A DNA stretch of 64,000 nucleotides from Gemmata massiliana (lineage in GTDB: Bacteria > Planctomycetota > Planctomycetia > Gemmatales > Gemmataceae), in NCBI RefSeq assembly GCF_901538265.1, contig NZ_LR593886.1:1488001-1552000 (forward strand), in the 5' to 3' direction. The notes below the pieces were generated by a model. It was given only the letters and a program-made list of their open reading frames with translations. It was not told the origin of the DNA and did no database searches. The translations under genes and the position numbers were made by a program. Below are positions 42,163 to 50,229 of this stretch, one piece after another; the stretch's first letter is position 1; each line of letters starts with the position of its first letter.

Positions 42163-43893
42163 TCACTCGCCGGCCGCGGTCGCGTTGGGGCGGGCGAGCT
42201 TCGCGGCGCGGCGGGCCATGTCGTTCTGGAGCGCGGCGAAGTCCCGCGAATCGGCCTTCGCCCACACGCGGTGCGCGATCTTCAAATACCGGGCGGCTTC
42301 CTCGCTGCGCCCCAACCGGTCGCACAGCGCCCACAATCCCAACGCGCCGCGGACGCTACCGGCGTCGTGCGCGAGCGCTTCCTGGAACGCCTCTTCCGCG
42401 TCCACCGCAGCGCCAGCTTCTAGTGCGCCGATGCCCCACGATTCCATGTACACCGCGCCGTTCCCCCAGGAGTGGTGCCCGAACTCGTTCTTCGTCGCGT
42501 CCACGATCTTTTTCAGCAGCTTCAGCCCCGCCTCGCTGTCGCCCTTCTGACACAAGTGTCGCCCCTGGACCTCCCACAACCGGCGCTCGAGCTGTTTGTC
42601 AAACTTCTTGGACTGCGAGAGCTGGCGCAGCGTATCGACCTCACGCCCGGCCTGTTCGGTGTCGAACTTTTCGAGCGCAACGAGTGCGGCGAAGTACGCA
42701 CCCGACTGCTTGTCCGAGCGCCGGTACTGCTCCACCAGTTTCTGCGCCTCGTCCCAGTCGTGCTGGCCCATCGCCATGCGCAACCAGTCGGTGCGGAACG
42801 TGTACTTGTAGCTCTCTGCCAGGGTGCGGTGCGCCCGGGCTTCGGCGAAGCGGCCGTCGTGGATGAGGCTCCGCGAGAGGATGTCCATGTGGTGGTTGAA
42901 CTGGTGGTCCTCGCTGGGCTTCACGTCCTGGAGCTTGTGGTACGCGACCTGGAGTTCGATCGCCTTCGCGGACCAGTCCGTCGTTTCGCCCCACTTCCCG
43001 ATCCGCGTGCCGAGGTGCGCCTGCATGTGGTGCGCGTGCGGGATGCCGGGCGACGATTTGATGTAGTTCTCGGCGTAGGGCCACCCGAGCGCCGGGCGCT
43101 GGACGTTCTCGTAGAAGTGGACGAACTCGTGGTTGGCACCCGGGTGTAACGGGTTCACGCGGAGGAGCGCCTTGTAGAACACCGCGGTCGCGTTCGGGCC
43201 GTCCGCGCTCGCGAGTTGGGCGCGCCAGAACCAACCCTCTTCATCATCCTCGTGAAGCATCAGCAGTTCATCGAGAGACTGTGCGGCCTTCTTCCGGCGC
43301 TCGTCCGGGCCGACGTTGGGCCACATGCCCTTTTCCTGCAACCGCGACTGAACCAGCAGGCGCTCGCGCGGGTTGGCCTTCGGCATCAACCGGCGGGCGG
43401 TATCGAGCGAGTAATCGATCGCGTTCTTACCCACGCGGTCCGGCAGCTTGCCGTACACCAGTCCGCCGAGCAGCCCCACATAAGGGGCGACGGGCGGGGT
43501 GGCGCCGGGCTTGCCCCACTTCTCCAGCGAGCGCGACAGCATCAGCCACGCATAAACGCACTCGGGGTCGTGTTGGAGTGCCGTTTCAAACGCGCGGGCC
43601 GCTTCCATCCAAACGTAGGAGTAGTACATCCCCAACCCCTGATCCACGAACGCCTGACACTGCGGGTTCGTGGTGCCCACGGGGTACTTGTAGACGCACG
43701 CATCGAACATCGGCTTCGCGGCCGCGAGTCCGGTCAGCGGCATCTTCGGGGTGGAATCGCCCGCAGCCTGCGCTTTCGCACGCGGGGGCGGAGCGATTGC
43801 GGCGCCCGCACCTTCTCGCGGAGCAGACGAGGCTGTTTGCGGTACGAGGAGCAGCGTGGTGGCGAGCAGCAAGCAACCGAACGAGCGCATCAT
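42163..43893 (-). CDS. Exported TPR-repeat protein
   Basis: A 576-residue protein. ATG at 43893 (MMRSFGCLLLATTLLLVPQTASSAP) gives a signal peptide. The mature chain begins with an alanine/proline stretch, then TPR-like helical repeats: YSYVWMEAARAFETALQHDPECVYAWLMLSRSLEKWG, DELLMLHEDDEEGWFWRAQL, ALEAGAAVDAEEAFQEALAHDAGSVRGALGLWALCDRLGRSEEAARYL. A His-rich centre (HAHHMQAHLG, NHHMDIL) is notable and could bind metal. It is upstream of the thioredoxin-like gene. Confidence 0.8.
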   Translation of the reverse strand: MMRSFGCLLLATTLLLVPQTASSAPREGAGAAIAPPPRAKAQAAGDSTPKMPLTGLAAAKPMFDACVYKYPVGTTNPQCQAFVDQGLGMYYSYVWMEAARAFETALQHDPECVYAWLMLSRSLEKWGKPGATPPVAPYVGLLGGLVYGKLPDRVGKNAIDYSLDTARRLMPKANPRERLLVQSRLQEKGMWPNVGPDERRKKAAQSLDELLMLHEDDEEGWFWRAQLASADGPNATAVFYKALLRVNPLHPGANHEFVHFYENVQRPALGWPYAENYIKSSPGIPHAHHMQAHLGTRIGKWGETTDWSAKAIELQVAYHKLQDVKPSEDHQFNHHMDILSRSLIHDGRFAEARAHRTLAESYKYTFRTDWLRMAMGQHDWDEAQKLVEQYRRSDKQSGAYFAALVALEKFDTEQAGREVDTLRQLSQSKKFDKQLERRLWEVQGRHLCQKGDSEAGLKLLKKIVDATKNEFGHHSWGNGAVYMESWGIGALEAGAAVDAEEAFQEALAHDAGSVRGALGLWALCDRLGRSEEAARYLKIAHRVWAKADSRDFAALQNDMARRAAKLARPNATAAGE

Positions 43894-44235
43894 GGCAGGT
43901 TCGCTCAAGAGGCAGGAAAGCAGGAGGGCTGATCGAAGGAAAGTTTACCAGCCCGGTGAACTTGGCGAAAGGGGCGACCACGGATTCTCATCGCCGAATT
44001 TGTGATCACCGTAAATCCGCCGGAGGTTGCTGACTACAGGCCCGCGCCCCTAACCGGGGCTAAAGACCACCAACGTAGCCCCGAACGGGGCGGCCGCGAG
44101 TAGCCAGGGGTGAAGCATCTGCGCAACCCCTGGCGCGCCCCCCTCACAGGTCAACGCACACGGGCATACATACCGATGGCGGTACCGGGTGCGGGTTCCG
44201 GTTCATTGGGAAATAGCACTCGGCCCGCGGGTGCG

Positions 44236-44522
44236 TGTCCACCGTTGTCCATAGCGCAAAGATGCGCGGTGGACAACGTAAGTGGTTGCGGAGAAAGGCG
44301 TGTCCACCCTGTCCACCGTTGTCCACCCTCTTTTGAAATTCTCTGGTGCGCACCGACTCGGGGATCAGGGGCAAGTGGGCCGATGGGTGGGGTGTACGGC
44401 GCACGGAGTGTTTGAGCAAATAGGAACAGGGTGGACAACGGTGGACAGGGTGGACATCCCTTGTGGGACAAGGGTTTACGTTGTCCACCGTGCATCTTTG
44501 CACTGTGGACAACGGTGGACAA
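44236..44522. repeat. Long inverted repeat with eleven TGTCCAC copies
   Basis: Exact TGTCCAC occurs on the plus strand at 44236, 44301, 44310, 44320 and 44482. Its complement GTGGACA occurs at 44269, 44431, 44441, 44450, 44505 and 44515. The left arm (about 44236-44329) is an imperfect inverted copy of the right arm (about 44430-44522), sharing GCAAAGATGC, GGTGGACAACGTAA and GTCCACCCTGTCCACCGTTG. A 100-base spacer separates them. Six copies are TTGTCCAC and one is TTGTCCACA, as in high-GC DnaA boxes. Function unknown: protein-binding cluster, structured RNA or MITE are all possible. Confidence 0.8.
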
Positions 44523-44645
44523 ACTCAATTCGCTCTTGGGGCCGTGAGTTGCTCGCCCGCTGGGTTGCGGGGTCGATGTGATGATTCGAGGTCCGCATAG
44601 AGGCTACTGGCACGCCCACCTGACATCAGCACTGAGGTAGGCAGG

Positions 44646-44695
44646 ACGATCGCTCGCCCGTCTGAAACGTCCGTTTCAGACGGGCGAGCGATCGT
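44646..44695. repeat. 24-bp perfect hairpin with 2-base loop
   Basis: Bases 44646-44669 pair perfectly with 44672-44695 (arm starts ACGATCGCTCGCCCGTCTGA, loop TC). This would form an extremely stable hairpin or cruciform. It is 90 bases downstream of the chemoreceptor stop on the minus strand. Confidence 0.8.
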
Positions 44696-44736
44696 TCTCA
44701 ACGCGCACCGGTTCGCCTCCCTAAGCGACGACTAAG

Positions 44737-44770
44737 CAAACGAGCGCGGCCCGCGGGCCGCGCTCGTTTG
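44737..44770 (-). terminator. 34-base perfect palindrome after the chemoreceptor gene
   Basis: CAAACGAGCGCGGCCCG (44737-44753) is directly followed by its complement to 44770. It lies 14 bases after the chemoreceptor stop on the minus strand and is the likely terminator of that gene, with only a short TTGCTT after the stem. Confidence 0.6.
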
Positions 44771-44784
44771 AATGGGTTGGTACC

Positions 44785-47094
44785 TTAGAACTCGGTGAAT
44801 CCGCCGTCACCGCCGAGCTGGTCGAGTTCATGCTTGCGCCCGTGGCCGTTGCTGTGACCGCTTTTCAGGGCCTTGGCCACCGCGGGCCGGGGTTTCGTTG
44901 CCGGGCGCCTGCTCCGGGCGGCTGGGCGCGAGGCGGTGCGCCCTTCTTCACTGAGCTTGAACCGCGCGACGAGGTCGCGGAGTTGGGCCGCCTGATCCGT
45001 GAGGGACTGAGCCGTAGCGGACATCTCCTCGGTCTGGGAGGCGTTCTTCTGGGTCACGGCGTCCATCTGTGCGACCGCCTTGTTGACCTGCTCGATGCCC
45101 ACGGACTGCTCCTTGCCCGCGGCGGCGATCTCGGTGATGATGTCCGTCACGCGCTTCACGCTGGTCACGATCTCACCCAGGGTCGTGCCGGACTGGTTCA
45201 CCAGTTCGGTGCCCGCGTCCACTTTCTTCACCGAGTCCTCGATCAGGGCCTTGATTTCCTTGGCGGATGTGGCGGAGCGCTGTGCGAGGTTCCGAACCTC
45301 GGACGCGACCACGGCGAACCCGCGCCCCTGCTCCCCGGCTCGGGCCGCTTCGACGGCGGCGTTGAGCGCGAGCAGGTTGGTCTGGAACGCGATCTCGTCG
45401 ATGGTGGTAATGATGTCCGCGATCTTCTTCGAGGACTGGTTGATCTCGCTCATGGCCTCGACCGCGTTGCCCACGACCTGGCCCCCCTTCTCGGCGACAT
45501 CCCGGGAGCTGCTAGCGAGCTGTCGGGCCTGTTGCGCGCTGTCGGAGTTCTGGCCCACCGTAGCGGTGATTTCTTCGAGGGCGCTGGCGGTTTCTTCCAG
45601 GCTGCTCGCCTGCTCCTCCGCGCCGGTGGAAATCTCCTCGCTGGTCGCGGACAGTTGCGTTGAGGCATCCGCGAGTTGCTCGGACACCTCGCGCACCCCT
45701 TCGAGGGCCGTCCGCACGGATACCACGGCCCGGTTTAGTGCCGAGGCCATGTGCCCCACCTCGTCAGTGCCCAGGTCTGGGATCTGTTGCGTGAAGTCGC
45801 CGACCGCGAGCGCGCTCACAGATGTCGTGATCGCCACGACCTTGCGCTGGAGTTCGGCCGCGTGCGCCCGCTCCTGTTCGGCGCTCGCCTTAACCTGGAA
45901 CTCGAGGTTCTTGGCGGCGGTGATGTCGGTGGCGTATTTGACGACCTTGTAGGGCTTGCCGCTGGTGTCGAAGATCGGGTTGTACGAGGCCTGGATCCAC
46001 ACCTCCTTGCCCCCTCGACCGAACCGCTTGAACTCGTCCGCGACGTACTCGCCACGGTTCAGGCGGCTCCAGAACTCGCGGTACTCGGGGCTGGAAGCAT
46101 ACGCGGGCTCGACGAACATGCTGTGGTGCCGGCCCTGGATCTCGGACAGGCTGTACCCCACCGTTCGGAGGAAGTTCTCGTTGGCGTGGACGATGGTCCC
46201 GTCCATCTTGAACTCGATCACCGCCTGGACCTTGTTCACGGCCGCCATCTGGCTGGCGAAATCCGCGTCCTTCTCGTGCGCCAGTCGGAGCGCCGCGATG
46301 GACACGTTCAGGGCCGCGGCCATTTGCCCGACTTCGTCCCGGGAATCGACCTCGGCCCGTTTGGTCAGATCTCCCTTGGCCACATTTTCGAGTACGGCCC
46401 GCGTCGTGTTGAGCGGGCGCACGATCGAGAGCGTGAGAAGGGTTCCCAGGACCGCCGAGAGCACGAGTGCGCCGGCCACGTAGGACATGAGGGCCGTGCG
46501 CGCGGCCGCGTACTTCTCTCGGGACGCTGTCGCTTCGGCCTTCCCCGTCTCTTCTTGGAGGTCGATGAGCTGACCGATCAGGCCCGTCACGCGGGACGCA
46601 ACCGCTCGAGAAGACACGCACAGTTTCTCGGCCCGCGCCGCGTCACCGGACGCCAGGGCGCCCATGATGCCCTCGTTGGCGCGCTGGTACTCCTCGAGCG
46701 CGGGTTTGAACTGGGTCCAGATCGCGCGCTCGCGCTCGTTCATCGAGAGCGCCTCGTACCCCTTCACGCCGTCTCGGGTCGCGGCCCAGGCGGCCGCCTG
46801 AGCCGCCGGCGCTTGGGCGCGCGTCTCCTCGTCCTTGCTCAGCGTTGCGAGAATCAGGCTGCGTTCGGTTCGCTGAACGGTAACGATGCCGTTCCGCACC
46901 ATCGCGAGATTACGGAGCGACGGGAGCAGCTCCGCATTTGCATTCTCAACGGCCTTGTTGCTCTCATAAAGGGCGTGTATCCCTTGGTACCCGATAGCAC
47001 CGCAGATGCCCAGAAGCAGCACAAACACGATCCCGAGCCGGGGACCGATTCGCACGTGGGAGCAGAGCACGATGAGCTTGTCGAGCATGGGCAT
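44785..47094 (-). CDS. Methyl-accepting chemotaxis protein with PAS domain
   Basis: A 769-residue chemoreceptor. TM1 is at about 21-42, a periplasmic four-helix sensor at 43-202, TM2 at 203-225 and HAMP at 226-275 ([24 protein letters not shown]). A PAS domain spans about 285-395 ([34 protein letters not shown]). A second HAMP-like segment at about 415-470 precedes the signalling domain, with hairpin tip [44 protein letters not shown] basic linker leads to the C-terminal GFTEF, which fits the CheR/CheB tethering pentapeptide pattern (aromatic at 2, Phe at 5). No che genes are nearby. Confidence 0.95.
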   Translation of the reverse strand: MPMLDKLIVLCSHVRIGPRLGIVFVLLLGICGAIGYQGIHALYESNKAVENANAELLPSLRNLAMVRNGIVTVQRTERSLILATLSKDEETRAQAPAAQAAAWAATRDGVKGYEALSMNERERAIWTQFKPALEEYQRANEGIMGALASGDAARAEKLCVSSRAVASRVTGLIGQLIDLQEETGKAEATASREKYAAARTALMSYVAGALVLSAVLGTLLTLSIVRPLNTTRAVLENVAKGDLTKRAEVDSRDEVGQMAAALNVSIAALRLAHEKDADFASQMAAVNKVQAVIEFKMDGTIVHANENFLRTVGYSLSEIQGRHHSMFVEPAYASSPEYREFWSRLNRGEYVADEFKRFGRGGKEVWIQASYNPIFDTSGKPYKVVKYATDITAAKNLEFQVKASAEQERAHAAELQRKVVAITTSVSALAVGDFTQQIPDLGTDEVGHMASALNRAVVSVRTALEGVREVSEQLADASTQLSATSEEISTGAEEQASSLEETASALEEITATVGQNSDSAQQARQLASSSRDVAEKGGQVVGNAVEAMSEINQSSKKIADIITTIDEIAFQTNLLALNAAVEAARAGEQGRGFAVVASEVRNLAQRSATSAKEIKALIEDSVKKVDAGTELVNQSGTTLGEIVTSVKRVTDIITEIAAAGKEQSVGIEQVNKAVAQMDAVTQKNASQTEEMSATAQSLTDQAAQLRDLVARFKLSEEGRTASRPAARSRRPATKPRPAVAKALKSGHSNGHGRKHELDQLGGDGGFTEF

Positions 47095-47801
47095 CCTTCG
47101 TTAAACCGTGCAGACCACGCACCTCGGTGTCGATCGACCAAGGCTATGTTCCCCTCGGTCGGACGCAAGGACACAATTTCGCCGACTTTGAGTCGAGTGT
47201 GGCAGTCGGTGCGCATTTTCCGCCACGATTTTTCGCTCGACCTAACAGTGGGACACTTAAGTATCGTTGGTTACGTAGGGGTTTTGCCTGACAACCCTAG
47301 TACGCAATGGGGGGAGCGAATATATTGCGTGTACGAATTTAATTTAGATCCGTATCGGCGACCCAAAAGTTGGGCTTAAAGGAACTCGAAATCGGTGTTG
47401 CGATGTGGTCACGCGCGCACCGAGACGAAGTCCCGGTTTAGATTTCAAACCGACCCAATACACGGTAAAAACATCGGTCCTGTCCTGACCTTGCAACTCA
47501 TGCAGCGCCACCGCGTGTTAACGATGCGCCCGCAATGTCTTCCGTGCTTGCGCATCTCGAGTTCGGGCCAGTCGGCCGATTCGGGGGCCAGGGTGACGTA
47601 ACGCAATTGCCCCGAGCCGGGGGCTTGAGGTGCTTCGATCCGGAACACGCCGTGCCCACAAAAGTCGCACTGCCAAACAGCTCCACGGGGCTAAGTGTTA
47701 GTACGCCCGGTCATCTGAAGCCCGTGAAGGGACCGTCGGGGACGATGACTTGTCCGAGGGCGCATGAGGGTCGGAAGGGGGGCGGCCCGATTACATAAAA
47801 T
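47095..47801. other. Intergenic gap with a possible gene remnant
   Basis: This 707-base gap is AT-richer from 47240 to 47370. The only protein-like text is a minus-strand frame at about 47445-47690 with two CxxC pairs (see that entry). Nothing else is recognised. Confidence 0.4.
47445..47690 (-). pseudogene. Possible remnant of a small zinc-ribbon gene
   Basis: Reading the minus strand, the frame gives AVWQCDFCGHGVFRIEAPQAP and, later, RWRCMSCKVRTGPMFLPC: two CxxC pairs with zinc-ribbon flavour. A stop codon lies just 14 codons before GHGVF, and no ATG precedes the first CxxC; the only start (GTG 47648) would cut off the first pair. It may be a truncated gene or chance. Confidence 0.3.
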
Positions 47802-48221
47802 TTACGCGGTCGTTGGGATGACGAACGGTTCGATCTCTTCCAGCGCGAGCGGAGAGGCGAACTCCATCCCGACGAAATAATCCCCAGCCGCCACCTGCTT
47901 AACATGAGCCACTTGAGCCTTGACAGTCAGTACACGCCACGAGGACGTCACCTCCACTGCCAGCGTCACCCCGAGCAGCGGGGGCGTATCGACCAGCATG
48001 CTCAGGCCCGTGGCGGAGATGTCCCACAGCACCCCCTCACCGCCGGACTCGGTGTAGCAGGACGCAGAAGTGGCGGGCACGAAGCGAATAGACCCTCGCC
48101 GGTTCTGAACAGACACGCAGTGCGTCTCCACGGAGTAACGGGCATGGAAACTGTAGAGCACGACTCGTTCCGAGGACGGGTTAAAAATGAGATCGGGGCG
48201 AAATTTGGTTGTCCCCAACAA
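47802..48221 (-). CDS. PilZ-domain protein
   Basis: A protein of up to 139 residues; the start is uncertain. TTG 48221 is the longest, but it sits in the T-run of the upstream terminator, so GTG at 48164 (VLYSFHARYSVE) may be real. The PilZ pattern is present: QNRRGSIRF as the RxxxR-type c-di-GMP loop, then LWDISATGLSMLVDTPPLLGVTLAVEV and YFVGMEF at the end. It likely binds cyclic di-GMP and could link to the HD-GYP protein class found elsewhere in the window. Confidence 0.75.
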   Translation of the reverse strand: MLGTTKFRPDLIFNPSSERVVLYSFHARYSVETHCVSVQNRRGSIRFVPATSASCYTESGGEGVLWDISATGLSMLVDTPPLLGVTLAVEVTSSWRVLTVKAQVAHVKQVAAGDYFVGMEFASPLALEEIEPFVIPTTA

Positions 48222-48222
48222 G

Positions 48223-48251
48223 AAAAACGCCCTGCCAGATGGAAGCAGGGC
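48223..48251 (-). terminator. Rho-independent terminator of the 88-residue gene
   Basis: On the minus strand GCCCTGC (48251-48245) pairs with GCAGGGC (48235-48229), followed by GTTTTTC. It starts 10 bases after the stop of the gene at 48261-48527. Confidence 0.7.
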
Positions 48252-48260
48252 TGAAAGCGA

Positions 48261-48527
48261 TCAGTTACGTTTTCCTTTCCGTACCGGGCTGGGGCGTTGG
48301 ACGAGCGTCCCTCGCACCTTCCGTCCGCACGTCAACCAGAACTCGACTTCAATCCCCATGCTCTGACTTGATCCGTCGGCGAATGCCTGCTCCCGCCACT
48401 CTGGGAGAATCGCGTCGAGGTGAGCGCGCAGGGCTGTTAGGTACTCGCGCGTCGGGGCTTTCGGCGGTAGAGGGTTTGCATTGTTATGTGCAATGAAGTC
48501 AGAGATTGCTGAGTTTATGTCACGCAT
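48261..48527 (-). CDS. Small hypothetical protein, 88 residues
   Basis: From ATG 48527 (MRDINSAISDFIAHNNANPLPPKAPTREYLTALRAHLDAILPEWREQAF). The N-terminal half is helical and the C-terminal half reads as strands (GIEVEFWLTCGRKVRGTLVQRPSPVRKGKRN). I do not recognise it. A clear terminator follows, which supports a real transcription unit. Confidence 0.6.
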   Translation of the reverse strand: MRDINSAISDFIAHNNANPLPPKAPTREYLTALRAHLDAILPEWREQAFADGSSQSMGIEVEFWLTCGRKVRGTLVQRPSPVRKGKRN

Positions 48528-49137
48528 AGGCGTTCTCCCAGAGGCACCCAAGATGGCTGCCCGAAAACACTTAACGCAAAACAGAGGCCAAACGCAATCT
48601 CGGTAGGCGGGAATCCGATTCGCGGAAGTACGGTCCCGTTCCAATGCAAGCAATAAAAATGGCTGTCAGGTTCCACCGTGCTCGCTCAATTCGGATCGCG
48701 CGGATTTCGAGACACGCGAGCGGCTTTTTCGTGACGCAACTCCTTGTAAATCGCATCGTTGAGCGACTTGTATTCTGGCGCGCGATGTGCGTAAAATGGG
48801 TGGCTTTCCGGCAGTTATTTACCGGCGATTGCTTGTGCGTCGTGTTCGTGGCCACACTCCCGAGTGGGTCGGCTTTAGGGCCACGGCAAACGGACCGCTC
48901 CGGAAAATGTTAGCGAATGTTAGTGGGGCCGTTTTGGGCTGTTTTGCAGGGTTTCTGTGCGAATAGCGGCCCGAACAGCGGGTGAAGAGCGTTAGCAATT
49001 GTTAGCCGTTTCCCGCCACGGTCGGGAACTGATTCGCGTGACTGGTGCGGCCGGGATACAATCAATTACGGCTACCAGCACACGAAGACGAATCAACAGT
49101 ATAGACGATTTGAGACACTTAACTCATTGAGGGAAAC
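48528..49137. other. Intergenic gap with GTTAGC repeats
   Basis: This 610-base gap has no gene. GTTAGCGAATGTTAG (from about 48911) and CGTTAGCAATTGTTAGCC (from about 48990) are paired GTTAG motifs with similar spacing; related copies are near 23455, 23540 and 56005. The promoter of the Bax-inhibitor-1 gene should lie near its end. Confidence 0.5.
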
Positions 49138-49869
49138 ATGAGTTACCTGATTGACGGCTACCACGGCGAAATCGTTGCCTCGGCCCCGCCGAGCGCCCGC
49201 GTCGCGTTCATCCGCCGGACCTACGCCCACCTCGCCGGCGCGATCCTCGCGTTCGTCGGGATCGAGGCGATCCTGCTCACGTCCGGCCTCGGGATGGACC
49301 TGGTCCGCACGCTCTTCATGGGCGGCGGTAAGGGCGCGTGGATCGGGCTCATGGTGCTGTTCGTCGTGGGCGGCATTGGGGCGCAGATGATGGCCCGGTC
49401 GCGCCAATCGGTGGGCATGCAGTACGCCGGCCTCACGCTGTACGTGCTGCTCGAAGTCATCATCTTCCTGCCCATCCTAATCGTCGCGACGCAGGCCCCG
49501 CAGTACGCGGGCAAAGACCTCCCGCTCCAGGCCGGGATCGTGACGCTCGCCGCGTTCGGCGGGTTGACCGCGGCCGTGTTCACCTCGGGCAAGGACTTCT
49601 CGTTCCTCGGGCCGATCCTGTGGGTCGGGGCGCTTCTGGGGACGGGATTGGTCATCGCCGCGGTGATCGGCGGGTTCAGCCTGGGCCTCGGGTTCGCGGC
49701 GCTGATGGTGGCCCTGGCGTGCGGGTTCATCATCTACGACACGTCGAACATCATGCACCATTATAGCACCGACCAGCACGTGTCGGCCGCGCTGCAACTG
49801 TTCGCGTCCGTGGCCCTACTGTTCTGGTACGTGCTCCGCATCTTCATGAGCGTGAGCAACGACGATTAG
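49138..49869 (+). CDS. Bax inhibitor-1/YccA family membrane protein
   Basis: A 243-residue protein with seven hydrophobic segments (LAGAILAFVGIEAILL; WIGLMVLFVVGGIGAQMM; YAGLTLYVLLEVIIFLPILIV; AGIVTLAAFGGLTAAVF and so on) and the late ALACGFIIYDTSNIMHHY, the BI-1 signature with the conserved Asp. Such proteins are calcium-leak channels or modulators. GAGGGA lies before the start. Monocistronic. Confidence 0.9.
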   Translation: MSYLIDGYHGEIVASAPPSARVAFIRRTYAHLAGAILAFVGIEAILLTSGLGMDLVRTLFMGGGKGAWIGLMVLFVVGGIGAQMMARSRQSVGMQYAGLTLYVLLEVIIFLPILIVATQAPQYAGKDLPLQAGIVTLAAFGGLTAAVFTSGKDFSFLGPILWVGALLGTGLVIAAVIGGFSLGLGFAALMVALACGFIIYDTSNIMHHYSTDQHVSAALQLFASVALLFWYVLRIFMSVSNDD

Positions 49870-50229
49870 TGGTTGAATGAGCCGCGACCGCGAGGGAGCG
49901 AGAGGTTGCCGTGGTTTCCGGTGACCGAACGAGCCGCGACCGCGAGGGAGCGGGGCTTCCACGGTTTTCGGCGCCCGACACACGGGACGTCTCTGCACCG
50001 CGAACTCGCGCTCGCAGCTCGTCAGGCCAGGGATTGTGATTGCTTCACCCCCTGGCCTTCTGCTTTCTGTCTTCTGTCTTCTGCCTTCTGCTCTCTGATC
50101 CGCGTGATCTGCGTTATCCGCGGCTCTTCACTTCGTGAGCGCCAACCACAACAGACCCACCTTGCACTTCTTTCAAATTCTGCGTATCTCCCCGCGCGCC
50201 TGAGTCCCTGCGCGGAGGGTTTCGCACCG
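49870..50229. repeat. Intergenic mosaic of three dispersed repeats
   Basis: GAGCCGCGACCGCGAGGGAG (22-bp unit) occurs at 49879-49900 and 49931-49952. A heptad repeat of the form TTCTGYC runs from 50058 to 50092 (five units, then a degenerate one). CTGATCCGCGTGATCTGCGT at about 50095 matches the repeat that flanks the pirin gene. A frame crosses the region but its translation is low-complexity; no gene is called here. Confidence 0.7.

Larger units (their letters stand above)
43894..44784. other. Large repeat-rich intergenic region
   Basis: This 891-base gap has no convincing gene. It holds several hairpins: CGGGGCTA (44055-44062) with TAGCCCCG (44076-44083), an AGCCAGGGGT palindrome near 44103-44140, the TGTCCAC element (44236-44522), a 24-bp hairpin (44646-44695) and the palindrome at 44737-44770. 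Confidence 0.7.

Noticed and set aside
44236..44522. Replication origin
   Set aside because: DnaA-box-like motifs are there, but no dnaA, dnaN, gidA or AT-rich unwinding element is near. Kept only as an open possibility in the findings.
45751..47379. 542-codon plus-strand frame opposite the chemoreceptor
   Set aside because: Antisense to a certain gene; no domains.
49873..50229. N-terminal extension of the DUF11 lipoprotein
   Set aside because: The extension is made of dispersed repeats; the ATG at 50230 gives a proper lipoprotein leader.
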